Positions 1-9,513 of a DNA stretch of 64,000 nt are shown one piece after another (position 1 is the stretch's first letter; every line of letters starts with the position of its first letter). Source of the stretch: Pseudomonas sp. MUP55 (GTDB lineage: Bacteria > Pseudomonadota > Gammaproteobacteria > Pseudomonadales > Pseudomonadaceae); the NCBI RefSeq assembly GCF_034043515.1, contig NZ_CP138214.1:5215501-5279500 (forward strand), written 5' to 3'. A model generated the notes under the pieces. That model was given only the letters and a program-made list of their open reading frames with translations, was not told the origin of the DNA and did no database searches. Made by a program: the position numbers and the translations under genes.

Positions 1-513
1 GACCCGCGCTTGAGCCGCGTGAATGCCGAGATCCGCCTGCGTATGGTCACCGCCCTGGCGCTGGCGGCAGGCCCGGCCGGCATGGTCGGCGGCCAGGCGA
101 TCGACATGGGTTCGGTCAGCCTCAAGCTGGACCAGAAAGCTCTGGAGCACATGCATCGCCACAAGACCGGCGCGCTGATCGAGGCCGCCGTGCACCTCGG
201 CGCCCTGGCCAGCGGTCGGGCCGAGGCCGCGCAATTGGCGGCGCTGCAGACTTATTCGCAGGCTATCGGCCTGGCGTTTCAGGTGCAGGACGACATTCTA
301 GACGTGGAAAGTGACACCGCGACCCTCGGCAAACGCCAGGGCGCCGATATCGCCCGGGACAAACCGACCTATCCTGCGCTGCTCGGGCTGGAAGCTGCCA
401 AGGCGTATGCCCTGGAGCTGCGCGATCAGGCCCTGGACGCCCTGCGACCTTTCGACGCGGCGGCCGAGCCGTTGCGTGACCTGGCGCGGTATATCGTCGA
501 ACGTCGGCACTGA
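1..513 (+). CDS. ispA: Farnesyl diphosphate synthase, 3' part
   Basis: The open frame enters from the left edge and covers the C-terminal ~170 residues of a trans-prenyltransferase. It carries the second Asp-rich motif (FQVQDDILDVESD, about 95 codons in) and a KTGALIEAAV helix typical of IspA; the first DDxxD motif must lie before the window. The enzyme condenses IPP with DMAPP and GPP to farnesyl diphosphate in the cytosol. It is followed after 110 bp by dxs, the conserved xseB-ispA-dxs order of pseudomonads. The 5' end is missing only because the window starts here. Confidence 0.95.
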   Translation, partial: DPRLSRVNAEIRLRMVTALALAAGPAGMVGGQAIDMGSVSLKLDQKALEHMHRHKTGALIEAAVHLGALASGRAEAAQLAALQTYSQAIGLAFQVQDDILDVESDTATLGKRQGADIARDKPTYPALLGLEAAKAYALELRDQALDALRPFDAAAEPLRDLARYIVERRH

Positions 514-623
514 TGCCTGCGGCGATCAGCGCCGCATATCGACCAAGTTCGCCCCCCTGCGTGGGCAGTTTGCGATGCTTGAGGTAAACTGCCGCCTCTT
601 CTATACCTATAACGATTCGCCTG

Positions 624-2522
624 ATGCCCACGACGTTCCAAGAGATTCCCCGCAAGCGCCCGTCCACGCCCCTGCTCGACCGTGCTGCCACGCCGGACGG
701 CCTGCGTCGACTGGGTGAAGCCGAGCTGGAAACCCTGGCCGATGAACTGCGCCTGGAATTGCTCTACACGGTCGGCCAGACCGGTGGGCATTTCGGTGCC
801 GGGCTGGGCGTGATCGAGCTGACCATCGCCCTGCACTACGTATTCGACACCCCGGACGACCGGCTGGTGTGGGACGTGGGCCATCAGGCGTATCCGCATA
901 AAATCCTCACTGGCCGTCGCGAACGCATGGCCAGCCTGCGCCAGAAGGACGGCATCGCCGCCTTCCCGCGTCGCTCCGAAAGCGAGTACGACACCTTTGG
1001 CGTCGGCCACTCCAGCACCTCGATCAGCGCAGCGCTGGGCATGGCGATTGCCGCCCGCCTGCAAAACAGTGATCGCAAGGCGATTGCGGTGATCGGCGAT
1101 GGCGCGCTGACCGCGGGCATGGCCTTCGAAGCCTTGAACCATGCGCCGGAAGTGGACGCCAACATGTTGGTGATCCTCAACGACAACGACATGTCGATTT
1201 CGCGAAACGTCGGCGGCCTGTCCAACTACCTGGCGAAGATCCTCTCCAGCCGCACCTACGCCAGCATGCGCGAAGGCAGCAAGAAAGTGCTGTCGCGTCT
1301 GCCCGGCGCGTGGGAAATCGCCCGTCGTACCGAAGAATATGCCAAGGGCATGCTGGTACCCGGCACGCTGTTCGAAGAGCTGGGCTGGAACTATATCGGC
1401 CCCATCGACGGCCATGACCTGCCGACCCTGATCGCCACGCTGCGCAATATGCGTGACCTCAAAGGCCCGCAGTTCCTGCATATCGTCACCAAAAAGGGCA
1501 AAGGCTTCGCGCCGGCGGAAGTCGACCCCATCGGCTACCACGCGATCACCAAGCTGGAACCACTGGACGCTCCAGCCGCCGCGCCGAAAAAGCCCAGCGG
1601 GCCGAAGTATTCCGGGGTGTTTGGCGAATGGCTGTGCGACATGGCCGCCGCCGACCCGCGCCTGGTGGGGGTGACTCCTGCAATGAAGGAAGGCTCCGAC
1701 CTGGTGGCCTTCAGCGAGCGTTTCCCGCTGCGTTACTTCGATGTAGCGATTGCCGAACAGCACGCAGTGACTTTCGCCGCCGGCATGGCCTGCGAAGGCG
1801 CCAAGCCGGTGGTCGCGATTTATTCGACCTTTTTGCAACGCGGTTATGACCAGTTGGTGCATGACGTGGCGGTGCAGAACCTTGACGTTCTGTTCGCCAT
1901 CGACCGCGCCGGCCTGGTGGGCGAAGACGGCCCGACCCACGCCGGCAGTTTCGACCTGTCCTACCTGCGCTGCATCCCCGGCATGCTGGTGATGACGCCC
2001 AGCGACGAGAACGAACTGCGCAAGATGCTCAGCACCGGCCACTTGTACAACGGCCCGGCGGCGGTGCGCTATCCGCGTGGTACCGGCCCGAATGCGGTCA
2101 TCGAGAAAGACCTGGAGCCTATCGAGATCGGCAAGGGCATTGTGCGGCGCCAAGGCAGCAAGACGGCCTTCCTGGTGTTCGGCGTGCAACTGGCCGAAGC
2201 GCTCAAGGTAGCCGAGAAGATCGACGCCACCGTGGTCGACATGCGCTTCGTCAAACCACTGGATGAAGCCTTGGTGCGCGAGATTGCTGCCAGCCATGAG
2301 CTGCTGGTGACGGTCGAAGAAAACGCCATCATGGGCGGCGCCGGTGCGGCGGTCAGCGAGTTCCTGGCACGGGAGAATATCCTCAAGTCGGTGCTGCACC
2401 TGGGCTTGCCGGATGTGTACGTCGAACACGCCAAGCCGGCGCAGATGCTCGCCGAATGCGGGCTGGATGAAAGCGGCATCGAAGCCTCGGTGCGCCAGCG
2501 CATGGCGCTGCTCGGCCTGTAG
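624..2522 (+). CDS. dxs: 1-deoxy-D-xylulose-5-phosphate synthase
   Basis: A full-length 632-residue DXS, which joins pyruvate and glyceraldehyde-3-phosphate using thiamine diphosphate, the first step of the MEP pathway and a branch point to thiamine and pyridoxal. The ThDP motif GDGALTAG starts at residue 158 and NDNDMSIS follows at 186; the catalytic Glu lies in VAIAEQHAV near residue 377; the C-terminal transketolase domain is complete. Placement after ispA puts precursor supply and prenyl chain synthesis together. The ATG at 624 has only a weak ribosome site, so translation may depend on the upstream transcript. Confidence 0.98.
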   Translation: MPTTFQEIPRKRPSTPLLDRAATPDGLRRLGEAELETLADELRLELLYTVGQTGGHFGAGLGVIELTIALHYVFDTPDDRLVWDVGHQAYPHKILTGRRERMASLRQKDGIAAFPRRSESEYDTFGVGHSSTSISAALGMAIAARLQNSDRKAIAVIGDGALTAGMAFEALNHAPEVDANMLVILNDNDMSISRNVGGLSNYLAKILSSRTYASMREGSKKVLSRLPGAWEIARRTEEYAKGMLVPGTLFEELGWNYIGPIDGHDLPTLIATLRNMRDLKGPQFLHIVTKKGKGFAPAEVDPIGYHAITKLEPLDAPAAAPKKPSGPKYSGVFGEWLCDMAAADPRLVGVTPAMKEGSDLVAFSERFPLRYFDVAIAEQHAVTFAAGMACEGAKPVVAIYSTFLQRGYDQLVHDVAVQNLDVLFAIDRAGLVGEDGPTHAGSFDLSYLRCIPGMLVMTPSDENELRKMLSTGHLYNGPAAVRYPRGTGPNAVIEKDLEPIEIGKGIVRRQGSKTAFLVFGVQLAEALKVAEKIDATVVDMRFVKPLDEALVREIAASHELLVTVEENAIMGGAGAAVSEFLARENILKSVLHLGLPDVYVEHAKPAQMLAECGLDESGIEASVRQRMALLGL

Positions 2523-2536
2523 CAACCCGCTCTAAA

Positions 2537-2626
2537 TGTGGGAGGGGGCTTGCCCCCGATAGCGGCGCTTCAGTCACCTACGATGCTGACTGACAGCGCG
2601 CCATCGGGGGCAAGCCCCCTCCCACA
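2537..2626. repeat. REPIN (two inverted REPs, G-rich arms)
   Basis: Two copies of the ~24-bp REP TGTGGGAGGGGGCTTGCCCC + CGAT face each other around a ~40-bp spacer. Each REP can fold on itself and the pair can form a long hairpin. It fills almost the whole dxs-btuB gap. Confidence 0.9.
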
Positions 2627-2663
2627 TTTGATTGGTGTCATCTTCAAATACCATGGGTAACCC

Positions 2664-4556
2664 ATGAAACATCTTCGTCTCGCCCTGCCCTTGCTGCTTC
2701 TGCCAGCCTCCGACCTGCTCGCCGACACCCGCGACCAGGCCCTGAAACTCTCCGACGTGGTCATCAGCGCCAACCGCCAGGTGCAGGCGCGCAACGACAG
2801 CAGCGCCGCCAACACCGTGTTCACCCGCGCCGATATCGACCGCCTGCAACCTTCCAGCCTGACCGACCTGCTCAGCCGTGTGCCCGGCGTGCAAGTCGCG
2901 CCCACCGGTGGCCGTGGCAGTTTACCGGGCATCTACATTCGCGGCACCAAATCCGCGCAAAGCCTGGTGCTGGTGGATGGCCAGCGCATTGCCAACACCA
3001 CGTCCGGCGACAGCGGCCTGCAGTACCTGAACGTTGATCAGATCGAGCGCATGGAAGTGCTGCGCGGTTCACGTTCGGTGATCTACGGCAGCGATGCGAT
3101 TGGCGGGGTGATCCAGGTGTTCACCCGGCGCAACGCCGAGCAAGGCCTGCAACCGCGCTTGAAGCTGGGCGTTGGCAGCAACCAGACCTGGGAGCGCAGC
3201 CTCGGCCTGTCGGGGGGCGATGAACAGACGCGCTTCAACCTGGGCGCAAGCCTGGATGAAACCGCCGGCATCAACTCGACGCATCAGTCGTTTCCCAGCG
3301 ACGGCGACCACGATGCCTACCGCAACCGGTCCCTGAGCCTGAACCTCAGCCATTCGTTCAGCGATGACCTGGAAGTGGGCTTCAACCTGCTGGATAACCG
3401 CGGCAAGTCGGAGTACGACAACAGCTTCGGGCGCTTCGACTTGGCTACCGGACAAAGCGTCGGCCAGAAACCCTACACCGACTATACCGTCAGCAGTGCC
3501 AGCGGTTATGTGGACGCCAAGCTCAGCGAAAGCTGGCAGTCACGCCTGGAACTGGGCCACAGCGAAAACCGCGACACCAAGCGCGACACCCTCAGCGATG
3601 AGTTCAGCGTGTTCAACACTTACCGCGACTCGGTCAACTGGCAGAACGACCTGACGCTCAATGAGCGCAACAGCCTGATCGTCGGCGGCGACTGGTACGA
3701 AGACCGCTTCCACGGCTCTACCACCTTTACCGAAGACAGCCGCTGGAACCGCGCCGCCTTTGTGCAACACCGCTTCCAGGGGGAGGGGTTTTCCACCGAA
3801 CTGGGCCTGCGCCGCGACCAGAACCAGCAGTTCGGCGGCCAGAACAGCTGGAGTGGCACGCTGACGCTGCCGATCAATCCTGACAATGAGGTGTTGCTCA
3901 GCTACAGCGAAGGCTTCCGTGCGCCCACCTTCAACGACCTCTACTACCCCGATACGCAGTACAGCAACCCCAACCTGCAGCCCGAGACGTCAAAGAGCTA
4001 CGAGCTGCAATGGCGCAGCCAACTCACCGGCAGCACCCGCGTGGAAGCCTCGCTGTACCGCACCGACCTGAGCGATGCGATCATCCTCGACGGCGGCAAA
4101 CCGCAGAACGTGGCCTCGGCACGCATCAACGGCTTTGAAGCGGCGCTCAAGCAGGACCTGTTTGGCTGGCAGGGCAACCTGGGCGTGTCGCTGATCGACC
4201 CGCGTGATCGCGACAACGGCCATACCCTGGCGCGTCGCGCACGGCGTACGCTGAATCTGGATCTGGACCGGCAGTTCGATAAGCTCGGCGTGGGCGCCAG
4301 CTGGCAGGCGATCAGCAGCAGCTACGATGATGAGGCCAACCTTAATCGCCTGGGCGGTTATGCATTGCTGGGCCTGCGCAGCAGTTGGGCGCTGAACCCT
4401 GCGGTGCTGCTGTCGTTGAAGGTCGACAACCTGTTGGACAAGGCCTACTCACGGGCGCGCTACAGCTATGACGATCCGGCGTTTCTGAACAATCAGGACT
4501 ACCGGGAAGAGGGTCGAGTGTGGATGTTCGGGGTGACGTGGACGCCGAAGATGTAA
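2664..4556 (+). CDS. btuB: TonB-dependent cobalamin receptor (BtuB-like)
   Basis: A 630-residue outer-membrane receptor. The first ~20 residues form a Sec signal peptide (ending LLADT). A TonB-box-like stretch LSDVVISAN (about residues 28-36) precedes a plug domain with VPGVQV and the RGxxS-IYGSDAIGG signature, then a 22-strand barrel ending in an aromatic-rich strand (RVWMFGVTWTPKM). Length and sequence fit BtuB rather than a siderophore receptor. A BtuF-like protein is encoded nearby on the other strand, which supports cobalamin as substrate. I found no cobalamin riboswitch in the 140 bp upstream, which the REPIN occupies. Confidence 0.88.
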   Translation: MKHLRLALPLLLLPASDLLADTRDQALKLSDVVISANRQVQARNDSSAANTVFTRADIDRLQPSSLTDLLSRVPGVQVAPTGGRGSLPGIYIRGTKSAQSLVLVDGQRIANTTSGDSGLQYLNVDQIERMEVLRGSRSVIYGSDAIGGVIQVFTRRNAEQGLQPRLKLGVGSNQTWERSLGLSGGDEQTRFNLGASLDETAGINSTHQSFPSDGDHDAYRNRSLSLNLSHSFSDDLEVGFNLLDNRGKSEYDNSFGRFDLATGQSVGQKPYTDYTVSSASGYVDAKLSESWQSRLELGHSENRDTKRDTLSDEFSVFNTYRDSVNWQNDLTLNERNSLIVGGDWYEDRFHGSTTFTEDSRWNRAAFVQHRFQGEGFSTELGLRRDQNQQFGGQNSWSGTLTLPINPDNEVLLSYSEGFRAPTFNDLYYPDTQYSNPNLQPETSKSYELQWRSQLTGSTRVEASLYRTDLSDAIILDGGKPQNVASARINGFEAALKQDLFGWQGNLGVSLIDPRDRDNGHTLARRARRTLNLDLDRQFDKLGVGASWQAISSSYDDEANLNRLGGYALLGLRSSWALNPAVLLSLKVDNLLDKAYSRARYSYDDPAFLNNQDYREEGRVWMFGVTWTPKM

Positions 4557-4564
4557 GGCGCCTC

Positions 4565-4643
4565 TTCGCGGGCAAGCCCACTCCCACCTATTTATTTGTG
4601 AATACATTCAAACTGTGGGAGGGGGCTTGCCCCCGATGGCGGC
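4565..4643. repeat. Two REPs in outward orientation
   Basis: A GCGGGCAAGCCCACTCCCAC copy at about 4568-4587 and a TGTGGGAGGGGGCTTGCCCC copy from 4614 lie back to back, the reverse of the usual REPIN arrangement. They sit between the convergent btuB and btuF-like genes, where they may help end both transcripts. Confidence 0.75.
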
Positions 4644-4644
4644 C

Positions 4645-5430
4645 TCAAAGGCTCGGCGCAACCACCTGACACAACCGCGTCAACGCTTCCAGCATCTGCC
4701 CACTGGGCCGTTCCAGCCCCTTGTCCGGCACCACGCGCACCCGCCCCGCCATGCCAGGCCAAACCTTCCACGCCTCCAGCTGAGCCTGATCACCCACCAG
4801 GATCAGCTCCGGATCACGCTGCAACACTGATTCGATATTGACCTGCGGCGCCGGCAGCGTGAGGTCGTCGAACACATTGCGCGCCCCGCATACCTTCAAC
4901 GCATCACTGATGATCTGCCCACCGCCCACGGTGTACAGCGGCGGGTTCCATACCTGGTAAAACACCCGCACCGGCTCGGCGCGCTGATAGCGATGGCGCA
5001 GTTGGGCGAGGCGTTGGCGTAGTTTTTCGGCCAAGGCTCGGCCGGCCTCTCCACGCCCCAATTGCTCGGCAATGGCTTGGACCTGACGGGTCAGTTGATC
5101 AAGACTATGGGGTTCGGCGACGTACACCGGGATGTTCAGGCGCAGCAGCTGTTCGCGCTGAGCCGCGCCGACGCTGCCGGGCCAGAGCAGGATCAGATCG
5201 GGCTTGAGGCTGAGCAGGCGTTCGATGTCCAACTGGCCGTAGCGCCCGACCGATGGCACATCCGCCAGCGCCGCCGGACGCTCGCCGCCATCGAGCACGC
5301 CGACCAATAAGTCGGTGGCACCCAGTTCCGCCACGATTTCAGAAAGCGATGGCGCCAGGCTCACCACGCGTTCAACCGCCAGAACCTGAGCGCTGAACAC
5401 CAGCAGCAGCGCCAGCCAGTAGCGCTTCAT
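4645..5430 (-). CDS. btuF: Periplasmic cobalamin-binding protein (BtuF-like)
   Basis: A 261-residue protein with a signal peptide ([18 protein letters not shown]) and the helical-backbone binding-protein fold of family III. It opens with VERVVSLAPSLSEIVAELGA, as in BtuF, and has the LKPDLILLW block. It should deliver B12 to an inner-membrane ABC importer; no btuC or btuD lies in the window. Its start overlaps the stop of the upstream membrane-protein gene by 4 bases, so it is the last gene of a ribA-membrane protein-btuF transcript. The name is inferred from family and from the neighbouring btuB. Confidence 0.8.
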   Translation of the reverse strand: MKRYWLALLLVFSAQVLAVERVVSLAPSLSEIVAELGATDLLVGVLDGGERPAALADVPSVGRYGQLDIERLLSLKPDLILLWPGSVGAAQREQLLRLNIPVYVAEPHSLDQLTRQVQAIAEQLGRGEAGRALAEKLRQRLAQLRHRYQRAEPVRVFYQVWNPPLYTVGGGQIISDALKVCGARNVFDDLTLPAPQVNIESVLQRDPELILVGDQAQLEAWKVWPGMAGRVRVVPDKGLERPSGQMLEALTRLCQVVAPSL

Positions 5431-5846
5431 CCCAACTGGCGCGGAATGCGATAGAGGTAAAACAGCACCAGCGTCGACAGCGCCAGCAGGAACAGCGGCA
5501 CCGCTTCCAGCCCGACGAACACCGCCAGCGCGCCGATCCAGGCCGGTAACGCTGCCACCAGCAAGGCCGTGCGCCGGCGCGCCGCAAGGGCGATCCAGGC
5601 GGCGGGTTCTTCGGGGGTGTCTAGGGCTTTGGAAGTGGCGATCAGCGCGTGTTTATAGGCATGAAAATAACGCAGGCTGAGAAACATCGAGGCCACGCCG
5701 GCGATAAAGAACGGCATGGCCAGCACGGGAAGCAGGGATTCGGCGCGGCCAAATACCAGGTTGATCACGAACAACGGCAGCAATGCCAGGGCCAGGTACT
5801 GCCACCAGTTGAAGGACAGTCGCCGTTTCACCTGGCCGCGGGTCAC
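5427..5846 (-). CDS. Small four-helix membrane protein, unknown function
   Basis: A 139-residue protein with about four predicted transmembrane segments (near residues 15-32, 40-58, 90-108 and 112-132) and a short basic loop. I do not recognise a functional family. It overlaps ribA by 4 bases upstream and the btuF-like gene by 4 bases downstream, so the three are almost certainly translated in a coupled way. The context hints at a membrane role linked to cofactor uptake, but nothing in the sequence proves it. Confidence 0.8.
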   Translation of the reverse strand: MTRGQVKRRLSFNWWQYLALALLPLFVINLVFGRAESLLPVLAMPFFIAGVASMFLSLRYFHAYKHALIATSKALDTPEEPAAWIALAARRRTALLVAALPAWIGALAVFVGLEAVPLFLLALSTLVLFYLYRIPRQLG

Positions 5847-6460
5847 GCGCGGTCGACCTCGCCCTGATGCTCGTTGCCCATCATGTGGTCGAGCTTGCTC
5901 GCCTTGGTGGCCAGGTACAGCTTGTTGTGCGGGTTATGCCCGGTGTGCAGCGGTACGCGCTCGGCCACGGTGATGCCCATTTCGGTCAAGGCTTTGACCT
6001 TGCGCGGGTTGTTGGTCATCAGGCGCAGGGATTTCACGCCCAGGTGCTCCAGCATCGGCAGGCAGATCGCGTAGTCGCGCTGGTCGGCGGCGAAGCCCAG
6101 GCGCTCGTTGGCTTCCACGGTGTCGGCGCCGCCATCTTGCAACTCATAGGCGCGGATCTTGTTCAGCAGGCCAATGCCACGGCCTTCCTGACGCAAGTAC
6201 AGCAGCACGCCACGGCCTTCACGGGCGATGGCCTGCAACGCGGCTTCCAGTTGCGAGCCGCAGTCACAGCGCTGACTGAACAGCGCGTCGCCGGTCAGGC
6301 ATTCGGAATGCACGCGGCCCAACACCGGCGCACCATCAGCGATGTCGCCCAGGCTGAGCACAACGTGCTCGCGCCCGGTGGCTTCTTCGAGAAAGCCATG
6401 CATGGTGAATGTAGCGAAGGGGGTAGGCAGCTTGGAAGCGGCGACGAAAACGACGGGCAC
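5843..6460 (-). CDS. ribA: GTP cyclohydrolase II
   Basis: A 205-residue stand-alone RibA, the first committed enzyme of riboflavin synthesis (GTP to diaminopyrimidine, formate and pyrophosphate). The zinc cysteines are in [17 protein letters not shown] (residues ~52-68) and the catalytic block [11 protein letters not shown] is intact. The start is GTG at 6460, preceded by AGGAG with a 7-base gap. This gene matters because the RibA-like half of RibBA at 9514-10605 lacks the zinc cysteines. No FMN riboswitch is visible upstream. Confidence 0.96.
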   Translation of the reverse strand: MPVVFVAASKLPTPFATFTMHGFLEEATGREHVVLSLGDIADGAPVLGRVHSECLTGDALFSQRCDCGSQLEAALQAIAREGRGVLLYLRQEGRGIGLLNKIRAYELQDGGADTVEANERLGFAADQRDYAICLPMLEHLGVKSLRLMTNNPRKVKALTEMGITVAERVPLHTGHNPHNKLYLATKASKLDHMMGNEHQGEVDRA

Positions 6461-6583
6461 CGTGTGCTCCTGATTTCAGATTTCACAGAGGCAGGCATTG
6501 TAACAGCCTGTTCCTACACACGCTTAAGCTGAATTATCACTGATAAAGATCAATCGGTTCGATTGGCCTTCGGCCTGGTTCTA

Positions 6584-6684
6584 TGTAGGAGCGAGCTTGC
6601 TCGCGAAAAAATGCAAGAACACCGCGTTCATTCGGGCTATCTGCATTAACGTTGACCATTTTCGCGAGCAAGCTCGCTCCTACA
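6584..6684. repeat. REPIN (TGTAGGAGCGAGC type)
   Basis: Inverted copies of TGTAGGAGCGAGCTTGCTCG flank ~55 bp. This is a second REP family, distinct from the G-rich one at 2537. It sits just downstream of the stop codon of the binding-protein gene. Confidence 0.88.
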
Positions 6685-6690
6685 GTGAAA

Positions 6691-7416
6691 CTAGAACGGA
6701 TACGGTTGTTTCCAGCGTTCGAAAATCGGCTTCAGTTCGCCGTTTTTAACGAGGGCGGTCATTCGCTCATCGTAGACCTTCATCAATGCCCGCCCACGCT
6801 CGTTATCGGCAAAGCCTATATAGAGCGGCAGTTCAGCGATGTGGGTGAGCCTGAACCGGGACGGGTCCTGCGCCTGGCTGAGTACATACCTGGCTTCGGT
6901 AAGGGCCTCGATGTAGAAGTCTGCATGACCGTATTGCAGCATCGACAAAATACCGCTGCGACGCTGGACCTGGTTGAACCGGCGCACGTTCGGCAGGTAT
7001 TTCTCGTATTTATAGCCACGCACCCAGGCCAGGCGGTAATCGCCGAGCGTCGCCAGGCTCGGCACCGGCATGGTTGCCAGCCCGAGGGCATAGATAGGAT
7101 CGGAATCAAAGTGCCAGCGCGGGTACAGCACCTGCTCAGCTTCGTCGCGGTAGGAACCGACCCAGCCATCCACCTCGCCACGCTGAGCCAGGCCGACCGA
7201 GCGGGTATAGGGCGCAATGCGGATTTGCAGGGTGACGCCTGCCGGTTCGAACACCTGGCGCAGCACGTCCCAGGCCAGGCCGCTGCCATCACTGTTGGTG
7301 TAATCGCTCCATTCCTCACTGGCCAGCAGGACCTTGCCGGGCACCGGCACTTCGTCCGCTTGAAGCACGGAGGAAACGGCGCACAGCATGATCAGCAGCC
7401 AGCAACGCACACTCAT
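6691..7416 (-). CDS. Periplasmic solute-binding protein, SBP_bac_3 type
   Basis: A 241-residue protein with a signal peptide (MSVRCWLLIMLCAVSSVLQA) and the family 3 solute-binding fold: an early EEWSDYTNSDGSGLAWDVLR block and the R-x-GxxDG-like stretch LAQRGEVDGWVGSY. The ATG at 7416 was chosen over an upstream TTG because AGGAA sits 8 bases before it. No ABC permease is next to it, so it may be an orphan sensor or binding protein; the ligand cannot be read from the sequence. It occupies the place after thiL where P. aeruginosa has pgpA. Confidence 0.82.
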   Translation of the reverse strand: MSVRCWLLIMLCAVSSVLQADEVPVPGKVLLASEEWSDYTNSDGSGLAWDVLRQVFEPAGVTLQIRIAPYTRSVGLAQRGEVDGWVGSYRDEAEQVLYPRWHFDSDPIYALGLATMPVPSLATLGDYRLAWVRGYKYEKYLPNVRRFNQVQRRSGILSMLQYGHADFYIEALTEARYVLSQAQDPSRFRLTHIAELPLYIGFADNERGRALMKVYDERMTALVKNGELKPIFERWKQPYPF

Positions 7417-7467
7417 GGTGGTGGTTCCTACGGGCAATAACATATAAAGGGTAGCGCAGGATGCCGG

Positions 7468-8433
7468 CTAAGGCGCCTCGCGAAAATGCTGATAGCCGTG
7501 CACGGCCGGGGTGACATCCTGACCATCGGCGTCGAGCAGTGTGACGCCTTGCCCCGCTTGCACCCGACCAATCACGTGGATCGGCCAGCCATTGGCCTGC
7601 AACGCTGCCAGTTCGGCCTGCGGTAACGTGAATACCAGCACATAGTCGTCGCCGCCACTCAGCGCGGCCACACGGGCCTGCTCACCGCCGACAAACGCCA
7701 GCAACGCCGCAGACAACGGCAAGGTGTCACGTTCGATCAGCAGGCTGACAGCCGATGCCCTGGCGATATGCCCGCAATCGGCCAATAGCCCGTCGGAGAT
7801 ATCCATGGCCGAGGTCGCCTTGCCGCGCAGGGCCAGGCCCAACGCCAGTTGCGGTTGCGGCGACCAATAGTGGGCGAGCAGCGGTTCGGCGATGGCGGCT
7901 TGCGCGCTGCGCTGGCCCATTACCAGCGGCAGGGCACCGGCGGCATTGCCCAACTCCCCACCGACACACAGCAGGTCCCCTGGCCGCGCACCGCTGCGCG
8001 TCAAGGCAAGCCCGGCCGGCACGCGACCGAACACGGTCATGGTCAGGCTCAGCGGCCCGCGCGTGGTGTCGCCGCCCACCAAGGCCACGCCGCAGCGTTG
8101 CGCCATGGCGTTCAAACCTTGGGCATAGCGTTGCAACCAATCGGCATCGACGGTCGGCGTGGTCAGGGCAAGGGTAAACGCGAGGGGATGGGCGCCCATG
8201 GCGGCCAGGTCGCTCACCGCCACAGCCAGCGAGCGCTGGCCGAGCAGGAACGGGTCACACGGGTCGGCGAAGTGCACGCCGGCCACCAGGGTATCGGTGG
8301 AAACTGCCAGTTGCTCCCCGGTGGGGAGCGCAAGCAAGGCGCAGTCGTCGCCGATCCCCAGGGCAATGCCCTCGCCGCCTTGCGCACAGGGCGCGGCGGC
8401 GAAGTAATTACGGATCAGCTCGAACTCGCCCAT
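7468..8433 (-). CDS. thiL: Thiamine-monophosphate kinase
   Basis: A 321-residue ThiL, which phosphorylates thiamine phosphate to thiamine diphosphate. It begins with MGEFELIRNYF and has the GIGDDCALL metal-binding motif, followed by STDTLVAGVHF and the DISDGL motif near residue 213. It follows nusB by 18 bp in the ribD-to-thiL operon, linking two flavin/thiamine cofactor pathways. The product serves Dxs, encoded nearby. Confidence 0.97.
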   Translation of the reverse strand: MGEFELIRNYFAAAPCAQGGEGIALGIGDDCALLALPTGEQLAVSTDTLVAGVHFADPCDPFLLGQRSLAVAVSDLAAMGAHPLAFTLALTTPTVDADWLQRYAQGLNAMAQRCGVALVGGDTTRGPLSLTMTVFGRVPAGLALTRSGARPGDLLCVGGELGNAAGALPLVMGQRSAQAAIAEPLLAHYWSPQPQLALGLALRGKATSAMDISDGLLADCGHIARASAVSLLIERDTLPLSAALLAFVGGEQARVAALSGGDDYVLVFTLPQAELAALQANGWPIHVIGRVQAGQGVTLLDADGQDVTPAVHGYQHFREAP

Positions 8434-8451
8434 CGAGGACTCAAGCGCGGA

Positions 8452-8952
8452 TTAGCGCTTGTGTTCCTTCACTTCGGCTTCACGCAGGCGCGGGGCCAGC
8501 TTGTCGAGCACGCCGTTGACGAACTTGTGGCCGTCGGTCGAACCGTAGACCTTCGCCAGTTCGATACCTTCGTTGATCACCACGCGGTACGGCACGTCGA
8601 CGCGCTTGAGCAGTTCCCAGGTGGACAGGCGCAGAACGGCCAGTTCAACCGGGTCGAGCTCTTCGAGGGTCAGGTCCAGGCATGGCGCCAGCGCGGTGTC
8701 GATCTCGGTCAGGCTGGCCGGAACACCGTGCAGGATGTCGTGGAAGTAGCTCTGGTCGGCAAAGGTGAAATCGTTATCGACGCGAAATTGCGCTTCGATT
8801 TCGTTCAGCGACGTACCGGCCATGTGACGCTGGTACAGCGCCTGGGTCGCCAGTTGGCGGGCCGCACGGCGCTTTTCGCTTTTCGAAGGCTTGCCGGCAT
8901 CGGCCGGGCGCTCGTCGCGTGGGTTGAAACGATCGCTCTCGTCGGAAATCAC
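8452..8952 (-). CDS. nusB: Transcription antitermination factor NusB
   Basis: A 166-residue all-helical NusB that binds boxA RNA with S10 in rRNA antitermination. Typical blocks are [16 protein letters not shown] at the N-terminal side and [27 protein letters not shown] near the C-terminus. Its start overlaps the ribH stop by 4 bases, so synthesis of the two is coupled, as in most gammaproteobacteria. Confidence 0.97.
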   Translation of the reverse strand: MISDESDRFNPRDERPADAGKPSKSEKRRAARQLATQALYQRHMAGTSLNEIEAQFRVDNDFTFADQSYFHDILHGVPASLTEIDTALAPCLDLTLEELDPVELAVLRLSTWELLKRVDVPYRVVINEGIELAKVYGSTDGHKFVNGVLDKLAPRLREAEVKEHKR

Positions 8953-9425
8953 TTGGCCTCCAACTGCGACAGCAGGCTGACCATTTCCAGGGCGGACAGG
9001 GCAGCTTCAGCGCCTTTGTTACCGGCCTTGGTGCCGGAACGTTCGATGGCTTGCTCGATGGAATCCACAGTCAGCACGCCGAATGCAACCGGCACGCCGA
9101 ACTCCATGGACACCTGGGCCAGGCCCTTGGTGCATTCGCCAGCCACGTATTCGAAGTGCGGGGTACCGCCACGAATGACCGCGCCCAGGGCGATGATCGC
9201 CGCGTATTCACCCTGCTGGGCAACTTTTTGCGCAACCAGTGGGATTTCGAAGGCGCCAGGGGCACGGATGATGGTGATGTCGCTCTCGCTCACACCGTGG
9301 CGAACCAGGGCGTCAACGGCACCGCTTACCAGGCTCTCAACCACGAAGCTGTTGAAGCGGCCAACCACCAGGGCATAGCGGCCTTTGGGGGCGATGAAGG
9401 TACCTTCGATGGTCTTCAGGGTCAT
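8949..9425 (-). CDS. ribH: 6,7-dimethyl-8-ribityllumazine synthase
   Basis: A 158-residue lumazine synthase that condenses the ribitylamino-pyrimidine with dihydroxybutanone phosphate. Visible motifs are GRFNSFV for the pyrimidine site and [16 protein letters not shown] with the catalytic His. Length is normal for a capsid-forming RibH. It lies between ribBA (87 bp upstream) and nusB. Confidence 0.97.
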   Translation of the reverse strand: MTLKTIEGTFIAPKGRYALVVGRFNSFVVESLVSGAVDALVRHGVSESDITIIRAPGAFEIPLVAQKVAQQGEYAAIIALGAVIRGGTPHFEYVAGECTKGLAQVSMEFGVPVAFGVLTVDSIEQAIERSGTKAGNKGAEAALSALEMVSLLSQLEAK

Positions 9426-9513
9426 TCGACAAATCTCTTAAAGAGCCGGGACGCGAAAAGTGCGTCCCTCAGTGATGATTTAACCGCGAACAAGGGGCAA
9501 AAATCGCCAGCCT

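Noticed and set aside
426..2525. Very long open frame antisense to dxs
   Set aside because: Produced by high GC at third codon positions; the sense strand encodes a complete Dxs with all motifs.
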